The notes below the pieces were generated by a model. The model was not told the origin of the DNA. It saw only the letters and a list, made by a program, of their open reading frames with translations, and made no database searches. The position numbers were made by a program, and so were the translations under genes. Positions 8,103-16,594 of a DNA stretch of 64,000 bases are shown here, piece after piece (position 1 is the stretch's first letter; each line of letters begins with the position of its first letter). The stretch is taken from positions 91,651-155,650 of the forward strand of contig JBMYTN010000004.1 of the NCBI GenBank assembly GCA_049604415.1, given 5' to 3'. The DNA is from JBMYTN01 sp049604415. Its GTDB lineage: Bacteria; Pseudomonadota; Alphaproteobacteria; Rhodospirillales; Rhodospirillaceae.

Positions 8103-9173
8103 TCAATCAGACTGGGCTTCTTCAGCCTCTCCGTCCGGGTTTGACGCCAGATCATAGCGGGTGCCGTCCCGCTCGGCCCAGCGTTCGCCATAGGACTCTT
8201 GCGGCATCGGGCAGGGGCGGGGGGCATCGCTGCAATCGCCGACCCGGTTGATTACCAAGCCGCCCTTCTGGTTCTCAATCACCATTTTCAGCGGCGTTCT
8301 GGTTTCATCGGCGCTCAGGAACACATCGACCAGGATGCCATCCCAGCTTTTGCGGTGCCGTTCCGAAAAACCCTCAATGGGAATGGGCAGCAGCGAGACC
8401 GAAATGGCTTGTCGTTCCTCGCCCCAGACCTCGATGGTTTGTTCGCCATGGCGGGTGGCGATCAGATCGAAGCGCAGCTTGCCATTAAAGACCGGAATGG
8501 CGATGGCACGGTTGAGCGGGGCCTCCCGGGCGATGCGCCAAATCATGGCGAAGGTGGAGAGCGGATCGACGCTGCCCACCAACAAATCATCGGCGACCCG
8601 GTCTTCCAGCTTGCCATCTCGCAAGCCTCGGGGCAGGCCCAGCGGCAGGCTGTCGGGCTGGTCCTCCTGGACCGCCTCGGAGCGGTCGTAGAAAATCACC
8701 ACCTCGCCGGTTTTGCTGCGGTTCTCAAACCGGCGCACAAAGCCCTCGGACCAGGGCCGAGGCAGCACCTTATCGGCTGCGGTGGCTTTTTCATCGAGCA
8801 CCTGATCGCTGGTCCACCAGCCAGAGCCCTCCACATAGGCTGCCAAGCCGCTGACCATGCCCATCATGCCTCGGGCTTCGAGGGTGATCCCACCACCATA
8901 ACGGATCTTATCCGGATCAACGGGGTCGGGTTCTTCAAACCAGCTCCCGGTGAAATCGGCGACATGGAAGCCACCCAAATAAACCTCGTACAGGCCATCG
9001 ACCCAGCCCTGGCCGGGACCGGTATGCAGCCCGACCTCCGGTTTGTCCGAGGCAAAGGCGGTTCCGGCGACCATGCCCATCACCAGCCCCAAACCGGCAG
9101 CCCGCCAGCGTAACCCATGGCGGGTCAGGCGTGGCATGGTTGGTTTTTTCGGGTGGATTTGGCGATGGAGCAT
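8103..9173 (-). CDS. secreted protein, DUF3108-like
   Basis: The protein has about 356 residues with an N-terminal signal peptide (hydrophobic GLGLVMGMVAG, cleavage near AFA-SDK). The start at 9173 is supported by GAGGCAGGG just upstream. Another Met 12 codons later lacks a ribosome site. The mature part begins Y-E-V-Y-L-G-G-F-H-V and alternates beta-strand-like segments ending in a cysteine pair (DCSDAPRPCP). This resembles the periplasmic DUF3108 family, whose role is unknown. The assignment is by overall pattern only. Its stop codon abuts the convergent chemoreceptor gene with no gap. Confidence 0.55.
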   Translation of the reverse strand: MLHRQIHPKKPTMPRLTRHGLRWRAAGLGLVMGMVAGTAFASDKPEVGLHTGPGQGWVDGLYEVYLGGFHVADFTGSWFEEPDPVDPDKIRYGGGITLEARGMMGMVSGLAAYVEGSGWWTSDQVLDEKATAADKVLPRPWSEGFVRRFENRSKTGEVVIFYDRSEAVQEDQPDSLPLGLPRGLRDGKLEDRVADDLLVGSVDPLSTFAMIWRIAREAPLNRAIAIPVFNGKLRFDLIATRHGEQTIEVWGEERQAISVSLLPIPIEGFSERHRKSWDGILVDVFLSADETRTPLKMVIENQKGGLVINRVGDCSDAPRPCPMPQESYGERWAERDGTRYDLASNPDGEAEEAQSD

Positions 9174-9653
9174 CCCTGCCTCGGGTCATGACAAGCTGTG
9201 ATGGAGACTGATTTATATGTGTCCTTTGATCCAAAAGCAGACAAGCGGAAAATCTTGTCAGAAGTGCGGCACCCCAGGGCGGGGACGGTGAGGCCGGAGT
9301 CGATACCCCTGGGAGAGACTCGAGACATAAAAAAACCCGGAGGAAAGGGATCGGGCATGACATAACCCCTTGAAATTTGTGGAATAAGGCCGACTTTTGA
9401 TTGTGTAGCGGGACTTCCTGCACCGCGTAATGGGCGAGATGTGCGCAAACACCGTGTTTCACGAAAGATCCTTTCGCCATCAACGACCATGTTCCGCTTC
9501 GACAAAAAACCCGGTGTTCATTGGGGCGGTCATGGGGTAGTGCCGTGCTCCGGGGAACATATTCTGGAATTGAGGGGCTGGGTCGGTGGCCTGTTCTGGA
9601 TCCACATCGGATCAAGCGGGCCTAAAGCCATCTGACGATCGAAAGGGTTTTTG
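9174..9653. other. intergenic region upstream of pntAA
   Basis: These 480 bp separate the divergent secreted-protein gene and pntAA. Short frames exist on both strands but none has a ribosome site together with protein-like composition. The region should contain the pnt promoter. No confident -35/-10 pair, operator or RNA element was found by eye. Confidence 0.4.
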
Positions 9654-10811
9654 ATGAAGATCGCCATACTCAAGGAACGACGCCCGGGAGAGGACCGCGT
9701 TGCGGCTTCCCCCGACGTGGTTAAGAAGTTGGTGGGATTGGGAATGGATGTCACCGTGGAGAAGGGGGCCGGTGCTGCGGCTTCCATCACCGATGACATG
9801 TTTAAAGAGGCGGGGGCCAGCATCTCCGCCTCCGCCAAGACCGCAATCGGCAAGGCCAACATCGTCTGGAAAGTGCAGCGCCCCATGACCGAGGCCGATG
9901 GCGGCACCGATGAGGTGGCCCTGCTGAAGCCAGGCCAAGCCCTGCTTTGCCATTTGGGGGCTTTGACCAATAAGGATCTGGTGGCCAAGCTGGCCGAGGC
10001 GAAGGTGACCGCCTTTGCCATGGAGCTGATGCCACGGATCAGCCGTGCCCAATCCATGGATATCCTGTCCAGCCAATCCAATCTCGCCGGTTATCGGGCG
10101 GTGATCGAAGGTGCCTATGAATTTGGCCGCGCCTATCCGTTGATGATGACCGCTGCGGGCACTGTCCCCCCGGCCCGGGTGCTGGTGTTTGGGGCCGGTG
10201 TGGCCGGGCTGCAAGCCATTGCGACGGCCAAGCGCTTGGGCGCGGTGGTGTATGCCACCGATGTGCGCCCGGCGACCAAGGAGCAGGTCGAAAGCTTGGG
10301 CGGCAAGTTCATCACCGTGGATGAGGAGGCCATGAAGGCCGCCGAAACCTCTGGCGGCTACGCCAAGGAGATGAGCGACGACTTTAAGAAAAAGCAGGCC
10401 GAAGCGGTCCTGAAAGAGCTGGTGAAGACCGATGTGGCCATCACCACCGCGCTGATCCCGGGCAAACCGGCACCGGAGCTGATTTCCGAAGAAATGCTCA
10501 AGCAGATGAAGCCGGGCTCCGTGGTGGTTGACCTGGCCGTTGAGGCTGGCGGCAATTGTCCGCTCTCTGAGCTGGATAAGGTCGTGGTCAAACATGGGGT
10601 GAAGCTGGTCGGGCATGGCAATGTGCCCTCCCGGGTGGCGGCGGATGCCAGCCCGCTGTTTGCCAAGAACCTGCTGAACTTCATGCAGCCGCATGTGAAC
10701 AAAGAGACCAAGGCCGTGGATTGGGCCTGGGATGATGAGACCGTGTCCGGCACTTGTGTGACGCGCGATGGCGCGATTGTGCATCCGGCCCTGAGCGAAG
10801 GGGGAGCCTGA
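9654..10811 (+). CDS. pntAA: NAD(P) transhydrogenase subunit alpha part 1 (NAD-binding domain I)
   Basis: The 385-residue soluble subunit matches the three-gene transhydrogenase of Rhodospirillum rubrum in length and order. The start M-K-I-A-I-L-K-E-R-R-P-G-E-x-R-V-A is typical of the alanine dehydrogenase/PntA fold. The Rossmann region shows V-F-G-A-G-V-A-G-L-Q-A-I followed by the adenosine-binding D near T-D-V-R. It transfers hydride between NADH and NADP+ together with PntB, driven by the proton gradient. The ATG at 9654 is preferred over the TTG directly before it. pntAB starts one base after the stop. Confidence 0.95.
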   Translation: MKIAILKERRPGEDRVAASPDVVKKLVGLGMDVTVEKGAGAAASITDDMFKEAGASISASAKTAIGKANIVWKVQRPMTEADGGTDEVALLKPGQALLCHLGALTNKDLVAKLAEAKVTAFAMELMPRISRAQSMDILSSQSNLAGYRAVIEGAYEFGRAYPLMMTAAGTVPPARVLVFGAGVAGLQAIATAKRLGAVVYATDVRPATKEQVESLGGKFITVDEEAMKAAETSGGYAKEMSDDFKKKQAEAVLKELVKTDVAITTALIPGKPAPELISEEMLKQMKPGSVVVDLAVEAGGNCPLSELDKVVVKHGVKLVGHGNVPSRVAADASPLFAKNLLNFMQPHVNKETKAVDWAWDDETVSGTCVTRDGAIVHPALSEGGA

Positions 10812-10812
10812 T

Positions 10813-11232
10813 ATGTCCGAGACGATTTCCGATAAGCTCAAATCGCTGGCGGAACAGGCGGAAACCCTGGCCTCTCAGGCCCAGGGTCTGGCCACTGAGG
10901 CCGCCACGGCGGTGGCTGGCACGGTTGCCGCCACGCCCCAAGAAGGTCCCGGTGAGTTTTGGTGGCTGTTCACCATCTTCGTCATGGCCTGTTTTGTCGG
11001 TTTCTATGTGGTCTGGAGCGTGACACCGGCGCTGCACTCGCCGCTGATGGGGGTCACCAATGCCATTTCCTCGGTGATCATTGTCGGTGCTCTGATTGCC
11101 ACCGGTCCCAGCGATGGGGGTATTTCCAAGATCTTGGGCTTCTTCGCGGTGTTGTTGGCTGCCATCAACATCTTTGGCGGGTTCATCGTGACCCAACGCA
11201 TGCTTGCCATGTTCAAGAAGAAGCAGAAATAG
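10813..11232 (+). CDS. pntAB: NAD(P) transhydrogenase subunit alpha part 2 (membrane)
   Basis: The 139-residue protein has an Ala-rich N-terminal helical stretch (about 1-45) and then three or four membrane helices. These carry the conserved H-S-P-L-M-x-V-T-N-A-I-S-S-V-I-I-V-G-A pattern of the PntA membrane domain. It contributes to the proton channel of transhydrogenase. Spacing to pntAA is one base and to pntB 12 bases (with AGGAGCGCCGATCC as ribosome site), a compact operon. Confidence 0.95.
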   Translation: MSETISDKLKSLAEQAETLASQAQGLATEAATAVAGTVAATPQEGPGEFWWLFTIFVMACFVGFYVVWSVTPALHSPLMGVTNAISSVIIVGALIATGPSDGGISKILGFFAVLLAAINIFGGFIVTQRMLAMFKKKQK

Positions 11233-11244
11233 GAGCGCCGATCC

Positions 11245-12639
11245 ATGTCTCACGGATTTGCTATGGCGGCGTATCTGATCGCTGCCGTGTGTTTCATCAT
11301 GGCCTTGCGGGGCCTGTCCAACCCTGAAACCGCCCGACGGGGGAACCTGTTGGGGATGATCGGGATGACGATTGCCATCCTGACCACCCTGATCTCGCCC
11401 GTGGTCACCTCTTATGTCTGGATCATCATCGCCCTGGTCATCGGGGGTGCCATTGGTACCGTGATCGCCCGTAAGGTGGTGATGACCGCCCTGCCGCAGC
11501 TGGTTGCTGCCTTCCACTCCCTGGTGGGTATGGCTGCTGTGTTGGTGGCCACGGCGGCCCTGTTGAACCCGGAAGCCTATGGCATCGGCACCCCGGGCCA
11601 TATCCATGGCGGTTCCTTGATCGAAATGTCCTTGGGCGTTGCGGTCGGGGCGATCACCTTCTCCGGCTCCGTGATTGCCTTTGGCAAGCTGCAGGGTCTG
11701 ATTTCGGGCAAGCCTCTGGTTTTCCCGATGCAGCATGCGCTCAACGCGGTGCTTGGCATTGCTCTGGTGGTCCTGATCGCCTGGTTCTCCGGGACCGAGA
11801 GCCTGACCATGTACTTCCTGCTGACCGCTTTGGCCTTCGCGCTGGGTTTCCTGTTGATCCTGCCGATCGGTGGGGCCGACATGCCCGTCGTGATCTCCAT
11901 GCTCAACTCTTATTCCGGTTGGGCAGCGGCGGGCATTGGCTTCACCTTGGGCAACCCGCTCTTGATCATTGCCGGTGCGCTGGTGGGCTCCTCCGGGGCG
12001 ATCCTGTCCTACATCATGTGTAAGGGCATGAACCGCTCGATCTTCAACGTCATCCTGGGTGGCTTTGGTGGCGAAGCCGCTGCCGGGGGCGCTGGGGGTG
12101 CCGATGGGGACCGCAATGTCCGTCCGGGCAGTGCCGATGATGCGGCCTTCCTGATGAAGAACGCCTCTAAGGTCATCATCGTGCCCGGCTATGGCATGGC
12201 GGTGGCCCAGGCCCAGCATGCGCTGCGGGAAATGGCCGACACCCTGAAGGCCGAAGGGGTAGAAGTGTCTTACGCCATCCACCCGGTGGCCGGACGGATG
12301 CCCGGACATATGAACGTGCTGCTGGCGGAAGCCAATGTGCCCTATGACGAAGTGTTCGAACTGGAAGAAATCAACAATGAATTCCAGACCGCCGATGTGG
12401 CCTATGTCATCGGGGCGAACGACGTCACCAACCCGGCGGCCAAGACCGATCCGCAAAGCCCGATCTATGGCATGCCGATCTTGGATGTCGAAAAGGCCGG
12501 GACGGTGCTGTTTGTCAAACGCTCCATGGCCTCCGGTTATGCGGGCGTGGATAACGAGCTGTTCTTCCGCGACAACACCATGATGCTGTTTGGCGATGCC
12601 AAAAAGATGACCGAAGAGATCGTCCAAGCCATGGGCTAA
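11245..12639 (+). CDS. pntB: NAD(P) transhydrogenase subunit beta
   Basis: The 464-residue protein has about eight membrane helices in residues 1-260. The NADP-binding domain follows, with the motif V-P-G-Y-G-M-A-V-A-Q-A-Q and later G-A-N-D-V-T-N-P-A and the K-R-S-M-A-S-G-Y-A-G-V-x-N-E-L-F loop. Length and motifs are standard for PntB. A Gly/Ala-rich linker (about 273-292) connects the two halves. The operon ends here at a strong hairpin terminator. With PntAA and PntAB it makes NADPH at the expense of proton motive force. Confidence 0.96.
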   Translation: MSHGFAMAAYLIAAVCFIMALRGLSNPETARRGNLLGMIGMTIAILTTLISPVVTSYVWIIIALVIGGAIGTVIARKVVMTALPQLVAAFHSLVGMAAVLVATAALLNPEAYGIGTPGHIHGGSLIEMSLGVAVGAITFSGSVIAFGKLQGLISGKPLVFPMQHALNAVLGIALVVLIAWFSGTESLTMYFLLTALAFALGFLLILPIGGADMPVVISMLNSYSGWAAAGIGFTLGNPLLIIAGALVGSSGAILSYIMCKGMNRSIFNVILGGFGGEAAAGGAGGADGDRNVRPGSADDAAFLMKNASKVIIVPGYGMAVAQAQHALREMADTLKAEGVEVSYAIHPVAGRMPGHMNVLLAEANVPYDEVFELEEINNEFQTADVAYVIGANDVTNPAAKTDPQSPIYGMPILDVEKAGTVLFVKRSMASGYAGVDNELFFRDNTMMLFGDAKKMTEEIVQAMG

Positions 12640-12670
12640 ATCCCTCTCTTCCGTCCTGATACCTTAAGAA

Positions 12671-12705
12671 CCCCCGGCGCGGTTGCCCCTGCGCCGGGGG
12701 TTTTT
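12671..12705 (+). terminator. Rho-independent terminator of pnt operon
   Basis: CCCCCGGCGC (12671-12680) and GCGCCGGGGG (12691-12700) form a perfect 10-bp stem with a 10-nt loop, directly followed by TTTTT. It begins 31 bp after the pntB stop. Confidence 0.92.
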
Positions 12706-12720
12706 GCTGTGCACAAGTCA

Positions 12721-12985
12721 GGCCGTAAACTCATAAACGGAACGGATTTTGGGAGGTGTTAAAACACTGGAAGAACAGGAGGAAAAACGCAGGAAATGTG
12801 GTGCATTTTCAAGGTTTTCCGACGCATTCGTCCGGTGTTTTTACCCTCTCCAAAGGACTGCAAATTGGCGTCATCCTATGGCGTTAAGGGACCTTGACCG
12901 GGCCACCAGCCCGATCTTCGACCCTTGCCTGATAGGATCTAGCCAATTTAGCAGCCAAAAACGTCCCGTTTATGAGTCTACGGCC
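12721..12985. mobile_element. MITE-like 265-bp element with 24-bp terminal inverted repeats
   Basis: The segment 12721-12744 and the reverse complement of 12962-12985 match at 22 of 24 positions (shared core ACTCATAAACGG). The 217 bp between contain no credible gene. A nested inverted pair lies inside at about 12758-12770 and 12832-12844 (11 of 13). Terminal repeats around a short non-coding core are the hallmark of a miniature inverted-repeat transposable element. No clear target duplication was seen, so an old insertion or a large regulatory palindrome remains possible. Confidence 0.5.
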
Positions 12986-13270
12986 TAGTGTGCAAGTGCA
13001 CAGTGCACCTTGTCTTATACAGACCCTGCTCTGCCTGCGGGTTGTTTGCACTGCACTTCAAGCCAAACAAGACAGTCGAAGAGCTATACTGCGCTGCAGC
13101 AAGAGTAGTTTTTTCGTAATATGGAAAAAAACGGTTCTGCCAACCCTAAAACTTGAGGAATGGCACGCCCACTTATCTCCCCGAAGTAGACAATGTAACA
13201 AAGATTGGCAACTGCGCGGTGTGGCACTGCAACACGAAGCGCACAAAAGCTCATCAACTGGGAGAAAAAA
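12986..13270. promoter_or_regulatory. upstream region of the TRAP operon with GTGCAC repeats
   Basis: There is no gene in this stretch. It contains two abutting self-complementary hexamers, GTGCACAGTGCAC (12996-13008), and a related TGCACTGCAC about 45 bp further on. These could be operator half-sites for the regulator of the transporter. No confident -35/-10 pair was assigned. Confidence 0.3.
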
Positions 13271-14410
13271 ATGTCTGAGAGCAAGAAAGTAGGGCGTCGG
13301 TCCTTCTTGAAGACCACGGCTCTGGCCGGAACCGGTGCGGCGGCTGCCAGCACCCTGGCGGCCCCGGCCGTCCTGGCCAATGCGCCTTTGGTCCTTAAGA
13401 TGCAAACCTCCTGGTCGGCTTCGAACATTTGGCAGGAATTCGCCAAAGACTATGCCGATCGCGTCGAAGCCATGTCCGGTGGCCGTCTGAAGGTTGATCT
13501 GCTGCCCGCTGGTGCGGTTGTGGCTGCCTTCCAGGTGCTTGATGCGGTCAATGATGGCCTGCTCGATGCGGCCCATTCCGTGCCGGTCTATTGGTATGGC
13601 AAGAACAAGGCCGCGTCCCTGTTCGGCACCGGCCCGGTGTTTGGCGGGTCCGCCACCACCATGCTGAGCTGGTTCTATGAAGGCGGCGGCGCGGAGCTCT
13701 ATCGCGAGCTGACCCAGGATGTCATGGGCCTGGATGTCTATGGCTATATGGGCTTCCCGATGTTCGCCCAGCCCTTCGGCTGGTTTAAGACCGAAGTCAA
13801 CACGGCCGCTGAGCTGGATGGCTTCAAATACCGCACCGTGGGTCTGGCCGCCGACCTGCTGCAATCCCTGGGCATGTCGGTGGCCCAGCTGCCGGGCGGC
13901 GAAATCGTCCCGGCCATGGAGCGCGGCGTGATTGACGCCTTTGAGTTCAACAATCCGTCTTCGGATAAGGACTTCGGCGCCCATGATGTGGCGAAGAACT
14001 ACTATCTGTCGTCCTATCACCAGGCCTCAGAAAGCTTCGAGTTCCTGTTCAGCAAAACCTTCATGGACGATCTGGAGCCGGATCTGCGCGCCATCCTGGT
14101 CCATGGTGTGGAAGCGGTCTCCACCGCCAACACCGCCAAGGCCATGCGGCGCTATTCTGCGGACCTGAAATGGCTGCAGGAAGAAGCCGGTGTGACCGTG
14201 CACCGCACCTCTAGGGACATTCTCGACGCCCAAATCCAGGCCTGGGATCAGCTGATTCCGGAACTGGAAAAGGACGCCTTCATGAAGAAGACCCTGGACA
14301 GCCAGCGTGCCTGGGTGGAGCAAGTCACCTTCTATGAGCTGATGAACGCTCCAGACTATGCCCTGGCCTATAACCACTACTTCCCGGGCCGTCTGAAACT
14401 GTCTTCCTAA
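13271..14410 (+). CDS. dctP: TRAP transporter solute-binding protein, TakP-like
   Basis: The 379-residue protein starts at the ATG at 13271 after GGGAGAAAAAA. A twin-arginine signal (residues 9-16, R-R-S-F-L-K-T-T) and an Ala-rich hydrophobic stretch are probably cleaved after A-N-A near residue 38. The body resembles the TakP/FcbT1 branch of DctP proteins: G-F-P-M-F-A-Q-P-F-G-W-F, then E-F-N-N-P-S-S-D-K-D-F-G and S-Y-H-Q-A-S-E-S-F-E-F. TakP of Rhodobacter binds 2-oxo acids, so a 2-oxo or 2-hydroxy acid ligand is inferred. Its own terminator separates it from the membrane subunits. Confidence 0.9.
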   Translation: MSESKKVGRRSFLKTTALAGTGAAAASTLAAPAVLANAPLVLKMQTSWSASNIWQEFAKDYADRVEAMSGGRLKVDLLPAGAVVAAFQVLDAVNDGLLDAAHSVPVYWYGKNKAASLFGTGPVFGGSATTMLSWFYEGGGAELYRELTQDVMGLDVYGYMGFPMFAQPFGWFKTEVNTAAELDGFKYRTVGLAADLLQSLGMSVAQLPGGEIVPAMERGVIDAFEFNNPSSDKDFGAHDVAKNYYLSSYHQASESFEFLFSKTFMDDLEPDLRAILVHGVEAVSTANTAKAMRRYSADLKWLQEEAGVTVHRTSRDILDAQIQAWDQLIPELEKDAFMKKTLDSQRAWVEQVTFYELMNAPDYALAYNHYFPGRLKLSS

Positions 14411-14433
14411 TCCTTCTCTGTCTTGTCAGGAAG

Positions 14434-14467
14434 GTCCCGGCGGTGGGTCACCGCCGGGACTTTCTTT
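14434..14467 (+). terminator. terminator between dctP and dctQ
   Basis: GTCCCGGCGGTG (14434-14445) and CACCGCCGGGAC (14449-14460) make a perfect 12-bp stem with a 3-nt loop, followed by TTTCTTT. Partial termination here would give more binding protein than membrane subunits. Confidence 0.85.
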
Positions 14468-14569
14468 CCCCGTATAGTCCCAATTTTTTTGTCTATTTGA
14501 GGTTGGGTCCGCGCAGGTTTCACACTTTTTTCGCGGAAAATATGGGGCAAATCGGATGGGAGCACGATT

Positions 14570-15154
14570 GTGATCAAATTCATTCGCTTTGCGGATTCCC
14601 TGTCGGCATGGTTTGGCAAGGCCTTTGGCTGGCTGATCCTGCTGATGGCCATGGGCACGGGCTATGAGGTCTTTGTCCGCTATTTGCTTAACAGCCCGAC
14701 CGCCTGGGCTCTGGATGTGTCCTTCATCCTCTACGGCTCGCTGTTCATGATGGCCGGGGCCTATACGCTGTCGCGCGGTGGCCATGTGCGCGGCGACTTC
14801 ATCTATCGGCTCTGGCGTCCCCGGACCCAGGCCAAAGTCGATCTGGTGCTCTATATCCTGTTCTTCTTCCCCGGGGTTCTGGCGATGATTTTCGCCGGTT
14901 GGAAATATGCCTCCCGGTCCTGGCAATATATGGAAGTGTCGGTCAACAGCCCGGCGGGCGTGCCGATTTTTCAATTTAAGACCATCATTGTTGCCGCCGG
15001 AATTCTTCTTCTGATCCAAGGACTTGCCCAGGTGTGTCGCTGCTTGATCTGCATGCGCACCGGCGAATGGCTTGAAGCCGAGGCCGACGTCATGGAGACG
15101 GAAGACCTGCTGATGAAACAAGCTGCCCAAGCCGAGAAGGACAGCAAGCAATGA
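14570..15154 (+). CDS. dctQ: TRAP transporter small membrane subunit
   Basis: The 194-residue protein uses a GTG start preceded by GGGAGCACGATT. Four membrane helices are visible, at about 8-35, 45-65, 88-110 and 132-155. The family pattern is clear: G-x-G-Y-E-V-F-V-R-Y, then S-P-T-A-W-A-L-D-V-S and R-G-G-H-V-R-G-D-F-I-Y. The C-terminal tail is acidic and cytoplasmic. It works with DctM to import the ligand delivered by DctP using the sodium gradient. Its stop overlaps the DctM start (ATGA), indicating coupled translation. Confidence 0.92.
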   Translation: MIKFIRFADSLSAWFGKAFGWLILLMAMGTGYEVFVRYLLNSPTAWALDVSFILYGSLFMMAGAYTLSRGGHVRGDFIYRLWRPRTQAKVDLVLYILFFFPGVLAMIFAGWKYASRSWQYMEVSVNSPAGVPIFQFKTIIVAAGILLLIQGLAQVCRCLICMRTGEWLEAEADVMETEDLLMKQAAQAEKDSKQ

Positions 15155-16569
15155 CCGATCCCCAAGTCGCCCTGATGATGTTGGGGCTGTTCATTTTTAT
15201 GGTGTTTTTGGGCTTCCCCATCGCCTTCACCTTGATGGCCATGGGCATCGGCTTTGGCTATTACGCCTATTTCGATGTCCGGCGCATGTGGCGTTCCTAT
15301 GATCGATTGGACGAGGACGCCAGCCTGTTTGAACAGGTCACGACATACATAGAGGGCATGTTCAACAACAGGATCTTCGACCTCTTCATAAACCAGACAT
15401 ATACAGTGATGTCGAACGAGGTCCTGACCGCTGTCCCCTTGTTCCTGTTCATGGGCTATGTGGTGGAGCGGTCAAATATTGTCGATCGCCTGTTCACCAC
15501 CTTGAACATTGCCTCGAAGCGCATTCCCGGCTCCATGGGGGTTGCGGCCCTGATCACCTGCGCCCTGTTCGCCACGGCGACTGGGATTGTCGGTGCGGTG
15601 GTGACCTTGATGGGTCTGCTGGCCCTGCCAGCCATGCTCAAGGCGCGCTATGACAATTCCTTCGCCTCGGGCATCATTTGCGCCGGGGGGACCTTGGGGA
15701 TCTTGATCCCGCCCTCGATCATGTTGATCGTCTATGCAGCCGCGTCCAATGTCTCGATTGTGCGGCTCTATGCCGGGGCGCTGCTGCCTGGTCTGACCCT
15801 GGTTGGCCTGTATTTGGCCTATGTCATCGGCCGGTCGATCCTGCAGCCCAAAGTCGCGCCGAAGCCGACCGAGGACGAGGTCCCCGATATCCCGACCTCC
15901 CAATTGCTGATGATGATCGCGACGTCCTTCCTGCCCTTGGCGTTCCTGATCATGTCGGTGCTGGGCTCGATCCTGTTTGGTCTGGCAACTCCGACCGAGG
16001 CCGCAGCAATCGGGGCCTTGGGCGGGATTGCCCTGGCCTTTGCCTATCGGGCGATGACATGGCAGCGGATGCGGGAGTCGGTCTATTTGACCGCGCGCAC
16101 GGCGGCCATGGTGTGCTGGCTGTTTGTCGGCTCCTACACCTTCTCCTCGGTATTCTCCTATTTGGGCGGCGAGCATGTGATTTCCGACTTTGTCCAAGGT
16201 TTGGACATGTCGCCGCTGACCTTCCTGCTGCTGGCGCAGCTGATCATCTTCCTGCTCGGCTGGCCGCTGGAATGGTCGGAAATCATCATCATCTTTGTGC
16301 CGATCTTCCTGCCGCTGCTGGCGATCTTCAACATCGACCCGCTGTTCTTCGGCATCCTGGTGGCCTTGAACCTGCAGACCAGTTTCCTGACCCCCCCCAT
16401 GGCCATGTCGGCCTATTACCTGAAGGGCATTGCGCCACCCCAGGTCAAGCTGACCCAGATCTTTGCCGGCTGTATGCCATTCCTGGTCTGCGTCTTCATA
16501 TGTATGACCTTGATGTACACCTTCCCGCAAATCGTCTTCTATCTGCCGGAGCTGATCTTTGACCGCTGA
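15151..16569 (+). CDS. dctM: TRAP transporter large membrane subunit
   Basis: The 472-residue protein has about 12 hydrophobic helices. It is longer than the ~430-residue classical DctM because of an extra segment after the first helix (about residues 38-85, beginning D-V-R-R-M-W-R). That insertion is characteristic of the 2-oxo-acid/mannitol-type TRAP branch. Conserved landmarks are V-P-L-F-L-F-M-G, A-T-A-T-G-I-V-G-A and G-G-T-L-G-I-L-I-P-P-S. It forms the sodium-coupled channel. The start overlaps dctQ by four bases. Confidence 0.93.
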   Translation: MTDPQVALMMLGLFIFMVFLGFPIAFTLMAMGIGFGYYAYFDVRRMWRSYDRLDEDASLFEQVTTYIEGMFNNRIFDLFINQTYTVMSNEVLTAVPLFLFMGYVVERSNIVDRLFTTLNIASKRIPGSMGVAALITCALFATATGIVGAVVTLMGLLALPAMLKARYDNSFASGIICAGGTLGILIPPSIMLIVYAAASNVSIVRLYAGALLPGLTLVGLYLAYVIGRSILQPKVAPKPTEDEVPDIPTSQLLMMIATSFLPLAFLIMSVLGSILFGLATPTEAAAIGALGGIALAFAYRAMTWQRMRESVYLTARTAAMVCWLFVGSYTFSSVFSYLGGEHVISDFVQGLDMSPLTFLLLAQLIIFLLGWPLEWSEIIIIFVPIFLPLLAIFNIDPLFFGILVALNLQTSFLTPPMAMSAYYLKGIAPPQVKLTQIFAGCMPFLVCVFICMTLMYTFPQIVFYLPELIFDR

Positions 16570-16594
16570 TCTCCCTCAAAAAAGGCTGTCTGCC

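Noticed and set aside
10681..12627. 648-codon open frame on the minus strand
   Set aside because: It is antisense to pntAB and pntB, and its translation is His/Gly/Gln-rich low-complexity sequence typical of a shadow of GC-rich codons.
12749..13292. Two short plus-strand frames before dctP
   Set aside because: They lie inside or beside the inverted-repeat element, lack ribosome sites and do not look like proteins.
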